From NCBI RefSeq assembly GCF_003841505.1, contig NZ_REGA01000009.1, positions 105,194 through 169,193 of the forward strand: a DNA stretch of 64,000 bases. Reading direction: 5' to 3'. Below are positions 53,187 to 61,962 of this stretch, in pieces. Every line of letters starts with the position of its first letter. Within the stretch, counting starts at the first letter, position 1. The notes under the pieces were generated by a model, which searched no databases, was not told where the DNA came from, and saw nothing but the letters and a program-made list of their open reading frames with translations. This DNA is from Natrarchaeobius chitinivorans (GTDB lineage Archaea; Halobacteriota; Halobacteria; Halobacteriales; Natrialbaceae). Position numbers and translations under genes: made by a program.

Positions 53187-53272
53187 GGATACGGATTGCT
53201 GTAACTGTTTACCGGAGCGACCGCGGAACGGCGTCCGGTCGCTCCGGTAACGACTTACAGTAAACCGTATGA
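53187..53272. repeat. Palindromic element, copy 8
   Basis: 86 bp, GGATACGGATTGCTGTAACT to TTACAGTAAACCGTATGA, with apical stem ACCGGAGCGACCG / CCGGTCGCTCCGGT. The arms match other copies exactly while the apical stem is unrelated in sequence but still self-complementary. It lies between the convergent lrp and the small membrane-protein gene. Confidence 0.9.
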
Positions 53273-53356
53273 GAAAACGGGAGAATACCTCGAGGCGATT
53301 TACCGGTCCCCGTCTATCATCACGCCGACCGTTTTACCCGCATCTCGACTTGGATC

Positions 53357-53497
53357 TCACCGGACGTACAGCACGACCACGCCGAGAGCGAGCAACAGGA
53401 GTCCCCACCACAACGAATCGCCGGGGAGAACTTTGAGGACGAGCGTGACGATACCGGAGGTGAAAAGCGACCAGCCGAGCGTGGTTCGATAGGCCAT
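53357..53497 (-). CDS. Very small two-helix membrane protein
   Basis: 46 residues: MAYRTTLGWSLFTSGIVTLV, then a short polar turn (PGDSLWW) and GLLLLALGVVVLYVR. Two hydrophobic helices with a GDSLWW turn, GC-rich codon use and a clean ATG-TGA frame argue that it is real. Function unknown. It is convergent with lrp across palindromic copy 8. The interval 53498-53713 on its left shows no gene. Confidence 0.65.
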   Translation of the reverse strand: MAYRTTLGWSLFTSGIVTLVLKVLPGDSLWWGLLLLALGVVVLYVR

Positions 53498-53713
53498 ATT
53501 CGTCCTACGCCGTCCAGTTCAATAGGTGGTATGCACGCTGGATCCGGTCTGGATCTTCGACGAGGATCTCTTCGGAATTCGAAAAACCGGATTCACGCGT
53601 GTATCGATCGACTCGAGCGAGAAAGCGAGCGTCGAAACGACGTCGGTTGGCGGACGATTCGAGCGGACGGACGAGCGAACGGGCGCTCGAGGTGGTGGGG
53701 CAGGTGGCCGCGT

Positions 53714-55384
53714 TTACATCATGCCGCCCATGCCACCGCCCATACCGCCCATGCCGCCGGGTGCACCGCCGGGGCCGCCTTCCTCGTCGCCGCCCTTGTC
53801 GGTCGACAGGTCGCCGGCGGAGATGATATCGTCGATCTTGAGCACGAGGTTTGCGGCTTCACTTGCGGACGTGACCGCCTGCTCTTTGGCGTGAGCCGGT
53901 TCGACGACGCCGGCCTCGAACGTGTCCTCGACGTCGTTCGAGAAGACGTTCAGTCCGGCAGCGACGTCACCGTCGTCGTGGGCCGCACGCAGGTCGACGA
54001 GCGTATCGATGCTGTCGAGGCCCGCGTTTTCGGCGAGCACGCGCGGGACGAGTTCGAGCGAGTCGGCGAACGCTTCGACGGCCAGCTGTTCGCGACCCGA
54101 AACGCTGTCGGCGTAATCACGGAGACGGGAGGCGAGTTCGACTTCGATCGCACCGCCGCCGGCCAGCACGCGGCCGTCGGAGACCGTCTGTGCGACGACG
54201 TCGAGTGCGTCGTTGATGCCGCGCTCAAGTTCGTCGACGACGTGTTCGGTCGACCCGCGAAGCAGGAGGGTGACCCCGTGGGCTCCGTCTCCCTCGACGT
54301 AGAACAGTTCGTCTTCCTCGTCGCGGGTGACGTCGCCGTGACCGAGGTCGTCGGCAGTCGCGCTCTCTAGGTCCGAGACGATTGCCGCGTCGACGACCTC
54401 CGAGATGAACTCGAGGTCGGATTTCTTCGCGCGGCGGACGGCGAGAATGCCTTCCTTGGCGAGGTAGTGCTGAGCGAGGTCGTCGATGCCTTTCTGGCAG
54501 AAGACGACGTCCGCGTCGAGATCGACGATCGTGTTGACTTTCTCACGAAGCTGTTTTTCCTCGCGGTCGAGGAACTTCTGGAGCTGGTCCGGGTCGGTGA
54601 CCGAGACTTCCGTGTCGACGTCGGTCTCTTCGACCTCGATCGCCTGGTTCAAAAGCAGGATGTCGGCGTCTTCTGCCTGGGCGGGCATGTTGTCGTGGAC
54701 GGGATCTTTGTCCACGATGCCGCCCTCGAGCAGGTCGGATTCGCCGACACTGCGGCCGGTCTGGGTCTCGGTGTTGAGGAACTCGAGGTCGACGACGTTC
54801 TCGCCGTCGTCGCTCTCGACAGTGACCGAGCGGACGGCGTCGACGATGAGCTGGGAGAGGTGCTCTTTGTTGACCTCTGCTCCCTTGCCGGTCATCGACG
54901 TCTCGGCGACCGAACGGAGGAGCTCCTCGTCGTCGGTGTCGACGTCCTGGGCGATGTCGTCGATCTCCTCGCGGGCCTGCTCGCTCGCGAGGTGGAAGCC
55001 CTTGATGATCGCCGTCGGGTGGATGTCCTGCTCGAGGAGATCCTCGGCGTTTTTGAGGAGTTCGCCGGCGATCGCGACGGCCGTCGTGGTGCCGTCTCCT
55101 GCCTCGTCTTCCTGTGTTTCGGCGACCTCGATGATCATCTCGGCCGTCGGGTTGTCGATGTCCATCTCCTGGAGAATAGTGACGCCGTCGTTCGTGATGG
55201 TGACCGATCCCATCGAGTCGACGAGCATCTTGTCCATCCCTTTCGGGCCGAGTGTCGAGCGAACGGACTCAGCAACCGCACGGGCGGCGCTGATGTTGTA
55301 GTCCTGCGCGTCTTTGTCTTTGACGCGCTGGGCGTCCTCGCTCATTACGATCATCGGCTGCCCTTGCTGCATTCGCTGACTCAT
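53714..55384 (-). CDS. ths: Thermosome subunit (group II chaperonin)
   Basis: 556 residues. The cytosolic chaperonin of archaea, an ATP-driven folding chamber of eight- or nine-membered rings. [20 protein letters not shown] and [22 protein letters not shown] are N-terminal signatures, [15 protein letters not shown] is the nucleotide site, and [16 protein letters not shown] and the C-terminal Gly-Met repeat ([18 protein letters not shown]) are typical. ATG 55384 follows TTTATGTA about 30 nt upstream, a likely box A. Length is normal for haloarchaea. Confidence 0.98.
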   Translation of the reverse strand: MSQRMQQGQPMIVMSEDAQRVKDKDAQDYNISAARAVAESVRSTLGPKGMDKMLVDSMGSVTITNDGVTILQEMDIDNPTAEMIIEVAETQEDEAGDGTTTAVAIAGELLKNAEDLLEQDIHPTAIIKGFHLASEQAREEIDDIAQDVDTDDEELLRSVAETSMTGKGAEVNKEHLSQLIVDAVRSVTVESDDGENVVDLEFLNTETQTGRSVGESDLLEGGIVDKDPVHDNMPAQAEDADILLLNQAIEVEETDVDTEVSVTDPDQLQKFLDREEKQLREKVNTIVDLDADVVFCQKGIDDLAQHYLAKEGILAVRRAKKSDLEFISEVVDAAIVSDLESATADDLGHGDVTRDEEDELFYVEGDGAHGVTLLLRGSTEHVVDELERGINDALDVVAQTVSDGRVLAGGGAIEVELASRLRDYADSVSGREQLAVEAFADSLELVPRVLAENAGLDSIDTLVDLRAAHDDGDVAAGLNVFSNDVEDTFEAGVVEPAHAKEQAVTSASEAANLVLKIDDIISAGDLSTDKGGDEEGGPGGAPGGMGGMGGGMGGMM

Positions 55385-55410
55385 AGTCGACCGATCATTG
55401 TTTGCCCTTC

Positions 55411-55418
55411 TACATAAA
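55411..55418 (-). promoter_or_regulatory. TATA box of the thermosome gene
   Basis: Minus-strand TTTATGTA lies about 27-34 nt before the ATG at 55384, in the position of box A; nothing else in this interval resembles a promoter as well. Confidence 0.5.
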
Positions 55419-55582
55419 TGCAACGATGTCGCACAACTCGCCCGACGCCAAATCCTGGGGATACCCTTCCAAAAACCGCTGTAATGGGTCCCGTCGCGTG
55501 GTAGATATCGAAGAACGTCGATCCAGAATCACTGCGTGACAGACGGGTATATCCGCCACCTTTAAGTATTATCGGTGGCCGG

Positions 55583-56287
55583 TTACGGATCGATCGGGTC
55601 GATCACCGATGGATCGTCCGTTCCCGGATCGTTGACTGCCGTCGAAACTGGGGACGCGGTCATCTCGTCTGCCGGGTACGTCTCGAGGAGACCGTCGGAT
55701 TCGTCTCCGGCGAGCCATCGCGTTTCGACGTCTGGTTCGAGAACGACCGCCATCCGGTGGTGGAGATCCGCGACGAGATCGTTCGGTTCGGTCGTCACGA
55801 TCGTGAACGTCTCGAGCGGTCCACCGGGTCTGTCGTCCGTCGACTCGACACCGCCGCCGAAGGCGTCGAGACCGGTCTGGGTCGTCTCGGATTCCCAGCG
55901 CTCCCAGAGCCCGGCCATCGCGAACGGACGGCCGTCGTCGAACGCGACCCTGTAGGGCCGAGTTTCGCCCTCGCCCGTTTCGACCCACTCGTAGAACCCG
56001 TCTGCCGGGACCAGACACCGCCGCCGTTCGTACGCCTCGCGAAAGCTCGGTTTCTCGTCGAGCGTCTCCGCCCGCGCGTTGATCAGCCCGCCGGTGGGGT
56101 CGTCGGCCCACTCCGGTACCAGTCCCCACTCGAGCCGTCGGATCGTCTCCGGGGCGTCGTTCGTGATCACCGGCAGCCGCTGGCCGGGTGCCGCGTTGTA
56201 CCGCGGTGAGAACTCCCCGGCGAACGTCGCGTCGAACCGCTCCTCGAACTCGTCTCGCTCGAGGGTGAGCGTGTACCGTCCACACAT
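55583..56287 (-). CDS. SRAP-family protein (YedK/HMCES-like)
   Basis: 234 residues. The catalytic cysteine is residue 2 (MCGRYTLTLERDEFEERF). Other signatures: SPRYNAAPGQRLPVIT (asparagine of the active site), LEWGLVPEWADDP, LINARAETLDEKPSFREAY, RRCLVPADGFYEWVE (glutamate) and VADLHHRMAVVLEPD (histidine). The family forms a thiazolidine crosslink with abasic sites in single-stranded DNA, protecting it during replication. The C-terminus has a short acidic tail. It stands alone but shares the strand with the thermosome and the MFS gene. Confidence 0.94.
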   Translation of the reverse strand: MCGRYTLTLERDEFEERFDATFAGEFSPRYNAAPGQRLPVITNDAPETIRRLEWGLVPEWADDPTGGLINARAETLDEKPSFREAYERRRCLVPADGFYEWVETGEGETRPYRVAFDDGRPFAMAGLWERWESETTQTGLDAFGGGVESTDDRPGGPLETFTIVTTEPNDLVADLHHRMAVVLEPDVETRWLAGDESDGLLETYPADEMTASPVSTAVNDPGTDDPSVIDPIDP

Positions 56288-56310
56288 ACCCGCGACTACG
56301 GAGCCGAGGT

Positions 56311-57468
56311 TCAAACGTGTGCCCGTTCGACCGGTCCGTCCCGCCTCCACATCGTCAGGACGACGGCGAACAGGACGACCGTGAGCGCGGCGGGAATCCA
56401 CATCGCGGTCCCGATGTCGGTCAACTCGGCGACGACGCCGACCACGGCCGGCACGGTCGCCATCCCGGCGTAGGTGGCGGCGGTCGCGAGCGCGCTGACG
56501 GGGCCGCTGTACTCCGGCGCGAGTTCGACACCGTAGGCCGACAGCAGCGGGAACAGCGAGGACAACAACAGTCCGAGACAGAAAACCGCCACGAGCATGC
56601 CGACGCCGGTCCAGCCGACGGCGAGGACGATCGACGGAATCGCGAGTGCGGTCGTCAGCGCCGAGAGTCGAAGGTACGAGGTGGACTCGATGAGTTTCGC
56701 GTAAGCGTACCGACCGGGGACGTACGCAAGCAGGTAGACCGACAGCGCGAGATTGGCCGTCGTCCGGTCGAAGAACGTCCCCGCGTAGTACGGCAGCCAG
56801 GTGAAGATCGTCCCCTCGATCCCCCCGACGAGCGCCATCCCCAGCAGCGTCCCGCCCATCAACGGGTTCGAGAGCAGCCGCGTCAGCGACTCCCGCTCGA
56901 GGCGGCGTTCGTCCCACTCCGTCGGCGACTCGAGCGTCCAGACGGCGACGACGACCGGAACGAGCAACAGTCCGATGAGGACGTACGTCAGTCGCCAGTC
57001 GGCGACGAGCAACACGCCGCTTGCCAGAGCCGGTGCGGTGACGGCCCCGACGGCCCACGCGAGCGCGTACAGGACGAATATTCGGCCCAGGCGCTCGGGA
57101 TAGAGGTGGCTCAACAGCGGCCGATCCATCGCCCGGAACACCCCCGCTGCCGCCCCCTGGGCGAGCAACGCGAGCAGAAACAGCGAGTACACCGGCGCAA
57201 CGGCGATCAGGAACAGCGACGCCACCATCGCCGCGGCACCGACGACGAGGACGTGACGCGCGTCCAGTCGTCCCGCGACCAGTCCGACGATCAGAATCGC
57301 CGCGACGAACCCCACCGTCCCCGCCGGTGCGACCAGCCCCAGTAACGACTCCGAGACGCCGAACGTCGCCTCGAAACTCGAGAGCAACGCGCCTCGAGCC
57401 TGCATCGCCATCGCGTCGCCGGCGACGAAGCAAAACGCTGCACCCAGCCAGAGCCGTCGTCTCGTCAC
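56311..57468 (-). CDS. Major facilitator superfamily transporter
   Basis: 385 residues with 12 hydrophobic helices. GLVAGRLDARHVLVVGAAAM is the loop 2-3 motif with a GRLDARH variant of the MFS signature. A central hydrophilic loop (LESPTEWDERRLERESLTRL) separates the two six-helix halves, and the C-terminus ends MWRRDGPVERA. The substrate is unknown; no partner gene is evident. It is followed on the left by the SRAP gene with 23 bp between them, so the two may be cotranscribed. Confidence 0.9.
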   Translation of the reverse strand: MTRRRLWLGAAFCFVAGDAMAMQARGALLSSFEATFGVSESLLGLVAPAGTVGFVAAILIVGLVAGRLDARHVLVVGAAAMVASLFLIAVAPVYSLFLLALLAQGAAAGVFRAMDRPLLSHLYPERLGRIFVLYALAWAVGAVTAPALASGVLLVADWRLTYVLIGLLLVPVVVAVWTLESPTEWDERRLERESLTRLLSNPLMGGTLLGMALVGGIEGTIFTWLPYYAGTFFDRTTANLALSVYLLAYVPGRYAYAKLIESTSYLRLSALTTALAIPSIVLAVGWTGVGMLVAVFCLGLLLSSLFPLLSAYGVELAPEYSGPVSALATAATYAGMATVPAVVGVVAELTDIGTAMWIPAALTVVLFAVVLTMWRRDGPVERAHV

Positions 57469-57559
57469 ACCCGTTCGTTCGGCTCGGCCTATCTATACCC
57501 CGCGACTTTCCTCGACTCGTGTCGGCTGGGTTACGGTCTCGAGTTGATTGGCCCACTCA

Positions 57560-57785
57560 TTACAATCTACGACCGGTTCGTCCTCACTGACCGATTTCGA
57601 GACTCTGTCCCCGTATTCGAACCGTTCACAGGGAGACGTTTTATCTTGGACCGCGGATGAAACGCCAGAACAGGGATATCAACTGCCACCCGGTTTGCTC
57701 GTGGTTCGTTCCCACTCGCTTACGGGGTTGACTTGCCCGTAGACTCGTCCGATGATGCGGGAGAATACGGGGAGTATTCTCCGGT
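57560..57785 (-). ncRNA. Candidate omega RNA / right-end region of the TnpB element
   Basis: In TnpB elements the guide RNA comes from the 3' end of tnpB and the flank beyond it, here toward lower coordinates. A hairpin GAGAATAC (57761-57768) / GTATTCTC (57774-57781) lies inside the last codons. The flank 57469-57719 shows no gene. The exact right end and guide segment cannot be set from sequence alone. Confidence 0.35.
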
Positions 57786-58961
57786 CGGAGTCATTGTCCC
57801 GGACTTCAGGGCGTATTGACTGACACCCCTCCGTCGAGACAACTGTTGATCTCGACGGAGATACCGCGCTGCAACGTTTTTCGACGCAATATAGTCTGCG
57901 TGACCCGTACAGCCACACGACTGACACTCGAACTGATTACGGACGAGACGGTTTTCATCGTCGATATATTCACACTCCGGACATCGACGACTCGTGTCCT
58001 TCGGCATCGTCGTGTCGACGAACAATCCCTCCGCTTTGGCTTTGTACGTCACGTACTCGAGCAGTGTATCGAACGCCCATTCGGAGTGCCAGTTCGCCTC
58101 CGGGAGCCGATCGCGGATTCCGGTTAACTCTTCGAAAACGATCCCAGCACAGTCGTATTCGAGGGCCTCCTCGACGATTCCGTTCGCTACGTCGTGGAGA
58201 ACGTGTTTTACGACCTCCGTTTCGCGTCCGGACACCTTTTCGAGCGTTCGGTACGCGCTTCGTGTTCCCCGTGCTTGCAAATCAGCGCGCACCCGCTCGA
58301 ATTCTCGGCGCGCGTGATTGAGTTCGCCGGCCGAAAAGAACCGTGCGGTACTGGTAACAGCAATTTCGGCAACACCGAGGTCAACCCCGAGAACCGTTCC
58401 GTTCTCGGTTTTCGGATCTTCGCTGTTCGGTTTACGAAAGCCAAGGTGCAGGTACCAGTTGCCGTCTCTGTAATGGAGCGTCGATTCCGTCGGTTCCCAC
58501 TCGTCGCACTCGAGAAATTGATGCTGATATCCACTGTCGTCGGGAAGCAACAAAGTTGCCCGGACTCGATCGTGATCGCCGAGCGTAGTCAGGGATACTT
58601 CCCCCCGGTCCTCAAAAACGGTCATCGATCGCGTATCGAACGTCATCGATCGCGACGTAAAATCTGGTCGCGTCGCGGTCTTTCCGTTCCGTCGTCGTTC
58701 GAGACCGGATTTTACCGCCCGCGCGACGTGATGCGTTGCAAGAATCGCGTGTTGACTCCCGAGGGCAGTTTCGTCCCGGATTCGGTCGTACGCGAGGTTT
58801 TGTACGTCGACCGCGGAATCACAACCGTTCCAGGCCATCTCCGACGCGATGTTACATGCCTCGAGCCACTCATCAACTGTCCGTCGTAACAGTTTTTCGT
58901 CCGACTGGGAGACGGTTACCCGCGTGATGGCAGTTCGGCGGAGGTAGCCGTCATCTCCCAT
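57720..58961 (-). CDS. tnpB: TnpB-type RNA-guided nuclease (IS200/IS605-IS1341 group)
   Basis: 413 residues. RuvC residues are all present: Asp194 in VLGVDLGVAEIAV, Glu277 in GIVFEELTGIRDRL and Asp356 in GHADYIASKNVAARY. The zinc finger has Cys327-x2-Cys330 and Cys346-x2-Cys349. The N-terminal REC/wedge part begins RTAITRVTVSQSDEKLLRRT. No TnpA (Y1 transposase) is nearby, so it is a stand-alone copy. It lies directly next to tRNA-Ser, a common landing site for mobile DNA. The nuclease domain appears intact. Confidence 0.93.
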   Translation of the reverse strand: MGDDGYLRRTAITRVTVSQSDEKLLRRTVDEWLEACNIASEMAWNGCDSAVDVQNLAYDRIRDETALGSQHAILATHHVARAVKSGLERRRNGKTATRPDFTSRSMTFDTRSMTVFEDRGEVSLTTLGDHDRVRATLLLPDDSGYQHQFLECDEWEPTESTLHYRDGNWYLHLGFRKPNSEDPKTENGTVLGVDLGVAEIAVTSTARFFSAGELNHARREFERVRADLQARGTRSAYRTLEKVSGRETEVVKHVLHDVANGIVEEALEYDCAGIVFEELTGIRDRLPEANWHSEWAFDTLLEYVTYKAKAEGLFVDTTMPKDTSRRCPECEYIDDENRLVRNQFECQSCGCTGHADYIASKNVAARYLRRDQQLSRRRGVSQYALKSGTMTPTGEYSPYSPASSDESTGKSTP

Positions 58962-59098
58962 ACACAGCTTGCGCTTCCTTATCCGTTATAAACCCTCGAG
59001 TGGAGAAAATATACTTCGGTATCTCTCACCTTCTATTGGACATTTGAATCGTCATACAGTTACAAAAAACACGCCTGTTGGTTTTATAGTAGAAAAAA
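58962..59098. other. AT-rich flank between tnpB and tRNA-Ser
   Basis: 137 bp of low GC (TTCCTTATCCGTTATAAACC, GAGAAAATATACTTCGG) holding the tnpB promoter and the left end of its element. No other gene is seen. Confidence 0.5.
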
Positions 59099-59179
59099 CG
59101 CCAGGACTGGGATTTGAACCCAGAATCCCAAAGGGAACACGCTTTCCAGGCGTGCGCCTTACCGTTCGGCCATCCTGGC
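59099..59179 (-). tRNA. trnS: tRNA-Ser (anticodon GGA)
   Basis: 81 nt without encoded CCA. The acceptor stem pairs GCCAGGA with TCCTGGC, and the discriminator is G. The anticodon arm reads CGCCTGGAAAGCG, with anticodon GGA (reads UCC/UCU). A long variable arm and a TTCAAAT T-loop are present, as expected for a class II tRNA. Confidence 0.93.
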
Positions 59180-59236
59180 TCGAGTGATCCTAGCCACGTC
59201 CGTCGTTTAACTCTTACTTTTACCGTCGCCGTCGTG

Positions 59237-59322
59237 TGAGACGGGTTACTGTAAGCCACTTCCGGCGAACCCGCGACCCGGGCGGCGGGTGCGCCGGGAC
59301 ACAGTTACAGTAATCCGTCTGA
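59237..59322. repeat. Palindromic element, copy 9, overlapping a gene end
   Basis: 86 bp, TGAGACGGGTTACTGTAAGC to GTTACAGTAATCCGTCTGA. It supplies the last six codons and the TAA stop of the membrane-protein gene at 59305. Confidence 0.85.
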
Positions 59323-59562
59323 ATCGGTTTCACGGTTCGCGCGTCGCGCCGACCACGCCGCGATTCGGTGCTCGAGGACGTACGCGATTCCGGCGGCTGC
59401 GAGTCCCACCGCGATCGCGAGGGCCCCACCCTGTCCGATCGTCAGGAGCGGAGAGCGGAGGAGGGCGTAGCCCTGGACGAGGACGAGAAACGCCATGAAG
59501 CCGACGGCTCCCCACAGCAACGCGGACTCGACGCGCGGCGACGGTCGCTCGAGGCCGACCAT
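59305..59562 (-). CDS. Small two-helix membrane protein
   Basis: 85 residues from ATG 59562. Two hydrophobic helices (ALLWGAVGFMAFLVLVQGYA and GGALAIAVGLAAAGIAYVL) and a basic C-terminal tail (RIAAWSARRANRE). The final DSDGLL and stop codon are encoded by palindromic copy 9, so the repeat probably replaced or extended the original end. Function unknown. Confidence 0.65.
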   Translation of the reverse strand: MVGLERPSPRVESALLWGAVGFMAFLVLVQGYALLRSPLLTIGQGGALAIAVGLAAAGIAYVLEHRIAAWSARRANRETDSDGLL

Positions 59563-59644
59563 GTGATCACTCGTCGGGACCGACTGAAATCAGTGACGGC
59601 TTTCTCCGGAGCCGCGTTCGGTCGGGTCGATCCACCACCGCCGC

Positions 59645-59730
59645 TCAGACGGATTCCTGTACCGGTGTCCCGGCACACCCGCCGCCAGAATCGCGGGTGT
59701 GCTGGAACTGACTGACAGTAAACCGTATCA
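59645..59730. repeat. Palindromic 3'-end element, copy 10
   Basis: 86 bp. On the minus strand it begins with the TGA stop of the Kae1-Bud32 gene (TGATACGGTTTACTGTCAGT). The other arm is TCAGACGGATTCCTGTACCG. Apical stem CACCCGC / GCGGGTG. Confidence 0.9.
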
Positions 59731-61413
59731 GGTCGCGTCGGTGACGTACCGGCCGCGTCCCTCGACGTCCCGCAGGCGCTCGAGCACGCGCTCCTCGCCC
59801 ACGTCGCGGTATCCCTCGCGGACCGCCTCGCGGAGGGGGTCGGGGTCGTCAGCCGTGCCGACGAGGCTCTGGTCGAAGACGTGTAGATCCATCGCGTAGT
59901 CTTCGACGTGGTCGGTGTGATAGCCCAGCCCGAAGTCGATGAGGTAGGTGCGCTCGTCACCCGGCGTGTCGGGCCCCGCTTGGCCGACCCGGACGTTTCT
60001 CGTCGTCGGATCGCCGTGGACGAACCCCGCCCGGTGGAGCGCAGCGAGGTGGCGACCGACGTCGCGGACGGCGTCGGCCGTGAGCGCCGCCTTGAGATCA
60101 CACTCACCAACGTACTCGAGTTCGAGCCGCGCCTCGAGGGGGTCGACGTCCGAGAGGACGGGTGTCGGGACACCTTCCCGGCGGGCGAGGCTCGTCAGTC
60201 GAGCCTCGAGCGTCGTTCGCTCGCGCCGAAGGCGCTCGTCGAGCTGGGGGTGGCGATAGCGCTTCTCGCGCCGACGTTTCTTCACCCGGCCGGCGTCGGG
60301 CTCGAGGTCGACGACAGCTTCGGCCCCGCGGATTCGGCCGGCGTCGTCGGTGCCGATAGCGACGTCGTCTTCGTCCGCTCGCCACCGCACGGGAACCTGG
60401 TCGGGACGGTAGTTCGGGTCCACGCGGGAGTCCTCGAGTGCGAGGGTGTCGCCGGCGTCGTACATCTTCGCGCCGAGGACGGCGATCATGCCGGCGTTGT
60501 CCCGCAGAAAGCGCGCATCGGGGGCGTGAAACTCGGCCCCGCGCTGATCGCACATCGCCGCGAGCATCTCCCGTAAGCGGTCGTTTTGCCCGACGCCACC
60601 GCCGAGGACGAGTTCGTCGCTGCCGGAAAGCGAGAGCGCGCGTTCGGAGACTTCCGTCAACATGGCGAAGATATTCTCTTGCAGGGAGTAACAGACGTCC
60701 TCGACGGGGACCCCCTCGTCGTACCGTTGCTTGGCGGCGCTCATGATCCCCGAAAACGAGAAGTCCATCCCCTTGACGACGTAGGGGAGGTCGACGTATT
60801 CGCCGTCCTCCGCGGCCGCCTCGACTTTCGGCCCGCCGGGGTGGCTCCAGCCGACGTGGCGGGTGAACTTGTCGATGGCGTTGCCGACGCCGGTGTCCAT
60901 CGTCTCCCCGAGGACGCGGTACCGGCCGTTGCGGTAGGCGAGCAGGTGGGCGTTCGCACCGCTCGCGTTCAGACAGACCGGCGTGGAAAAGCCGGAGGTG
61001 TGTCGACCGATCTCGAGGTGGGCGACCATGTGGTTGACCCCGACCAGCGGTACCTCGAGCGTCTGACTCAGCGCTCTGGCGGCGGTGCCGACGATTCGCA
61101 GGCACGGCCCGAGGCCGGGGCCGCGGGAGAAGGCGACGGCGTCGATCGGTGCTGACCGCTCATCCGGCGGGCGTCCGTCCTCGCCGTCGCGGTGGGTTTC
61201 CCGGGCGTACTCGAGTGCGCGTTCGACGACGCGGGGGATCGCGTCGTGCATGTGTTCGGCGGCCTCGCGGGGATGAATGCCGCCGCTTTCGGGTTCGTAG
61301 GCGTCGGTTTCGATGAAAACGGAACCGACGTCGTCCGCGTCGGAATCGTACACCGCTGCGCTTGCTGCCCAGGCGGTGCCTTCGATCCCGAGTACTCGAG
61401 TGCCGGCGCTCAC
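59728..61413 (-). CDS. kae1: Kae1-Bud32 fusion (tRNA t6A synthesis)
   Basis: 561 residues, the fused form found in many archaea. Residues 1-345 are Kae1: VLGIEGTAWAASAAVYD, VNHMVAHLEIGRH (metal histidines of the HxxxH motif), HPGGPKVEAAAEDGEYVDLP, and LVLGGGVGQNDRLREML. Residues about 370-561 are the Bud32 kinase: VKKRRREKRYRHPQLDERLR, LHRAGFVHGDPTTRNVRV (HGD-x4-N) and TYLIDFGLGYHTDHVEDYAM (DFG). Kae1 transfers threonylcarbamoyl from the Sua5 product to A37 of tRNA; Bud32 is an ATPase of the KEOPS complex. It ends the operon eS24-eS27-Kae1/Bud32. Confidence 0.98.
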   Translation of the reverse strand: MSAGTRVLGIEGTAWAASAAVYDSDADDVGSVFIETDAYEPESGGIHPREAAEHMHDAIPRVVERALEYARETHRDGEDGRPPDERSAPIDAVAFSRGPGLGPCLRIVGTAARALSQTLEVPLVGVNHMVAHLEIGRHTSGFSTPVCLNASGANAHLLAYRNGRYRVLGETMDTGVGNAIDKFTRHVGWSHPGGPKVEAAAEDGEYVDLPYVVKGMDFSFSGIMSAAKQRYDEGVPVEDVCYSLQENIFAMLTEVSERALSLSGSDELVLGGGVGQNDRLREMLAAMCDQRGAEFHAPDARFLRDNAGMIAVLGAKMYDAGDTLALEDSRVDPNYRPDQVPVRWRADEDDVAIGTDDAGRIRGAEAVVDLEPDAGRVKKRRREKRYRHPQLDERLRRERTTLEARLTSLARREGVPTPVLSDVDPLEARLELEYVGECDLKAALTADAVRDVGRHLAALHRAGFVHGDPTTRNVRVGQAGPDTPGDERTYLIDFGLGYHTDHVEDYAMDLHVFDQSLVGTADDPDPLREAVREGYRDVGEERVLERLRDVEGRGRYVTDAT

Positions 61414-61431
61414 GTCGCGGTCACTCGCTCG

Positions 61432-61566
61432 TTACTCCCACTCGGTGTAGCCACACTTCCCGCAGTGTTTTCGGTCGCCGTGGTCCGCGAGAAACGTATC
61501 GCCACAGCGGGGACAGTGTTCGCCTTCGACGCTGCCGTCGTCCCCGTAGAGTTCGTGTCGAGCCAT
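61432..61566 (-). CDS. rps27ae: 30S ribosomal protein eS27 (S27ae, zinc ribbon)
   Basis: 44 residues. [20 protein letters not shown] then [20 protein letters not shown] and TEWE. Two Cys-x2-Cys knuckles (CPRC, CGKC) bind zinc. The start is one base after the eS24 stop, and its stop is 18 bp before the Kae1-Bud32 start, so translation is probably coupled. Confidence 0.94.
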   Translation of the reverse strand: MARHELYGDDGSVEGEHCPRCGDTFLADHGDRKHCGKCGYTEWE

Positions 61567-61567
61567 C

Positions 61568-61885
61568 TTATGCCTCCTCCGCTTCCGCGTCGCCCTCGCC
61601 CTCGTCGGCGACGATCTTGTTGCGCTCGAGCATGTGGTCCTGCTCGACGTCGCGGGCGTCGTCGGCCGTGTCGTAGACTTTGGCCTCGCCGACGGTCTTT
61701 CGCATGCCGAACTTGGTGTCGAGTTTGCGGATGACGACCTCGGCGGCGTCCTTGTTCAGTTTCGCAGCCAGGCTGTCCCGGACCTGAAGTCGCTCCGGCG
61801 TCGCGTCGTCGTGGGACAGTTCGAAGGTCACGTCGGTTCTGTGCAACATGGGGTTCTCCGATTCGGAGATGATGTCGACGTCCAT
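61568..61885 (-). CDS. rps24e: 30S ribosomal protein eS24
   Basis: 105 residues. [20 protein letters not shown] opens the protein, [40 protein letters not shown] and [20 protein letters not shown] follow; this is the archaeal eS24 pattern. The C-terminus is acidic and alanine-rich. First gene of the operon with eS27 and Kae1-Bud32. Confidence 0.95.
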   Translation of the reverse strand: MDVDIISESENPMLHRTDVTFELSHDDATPERLQVRDSLAAKLNKDAAEVVIRKLDTKFGMRKTVGEAKVYDTADDARDVEQDHMLERNKIVADEGEGDAEAEEA

Positions 61886-61962
61886 GATATCACTCAGTTA
61901 CCCTATTATCCCCGTGTAGCGCCTAAAAGGATTTCGAAGTGGGGGGTCGCGGAAACGCTCGA

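Noticed and set aside
1707..59730. The palindromic repeats as a CRISPR array
   Set aside because: The copies are dispersed over 58 kb, are not clustered with regular spacers, and no cas gene is present.
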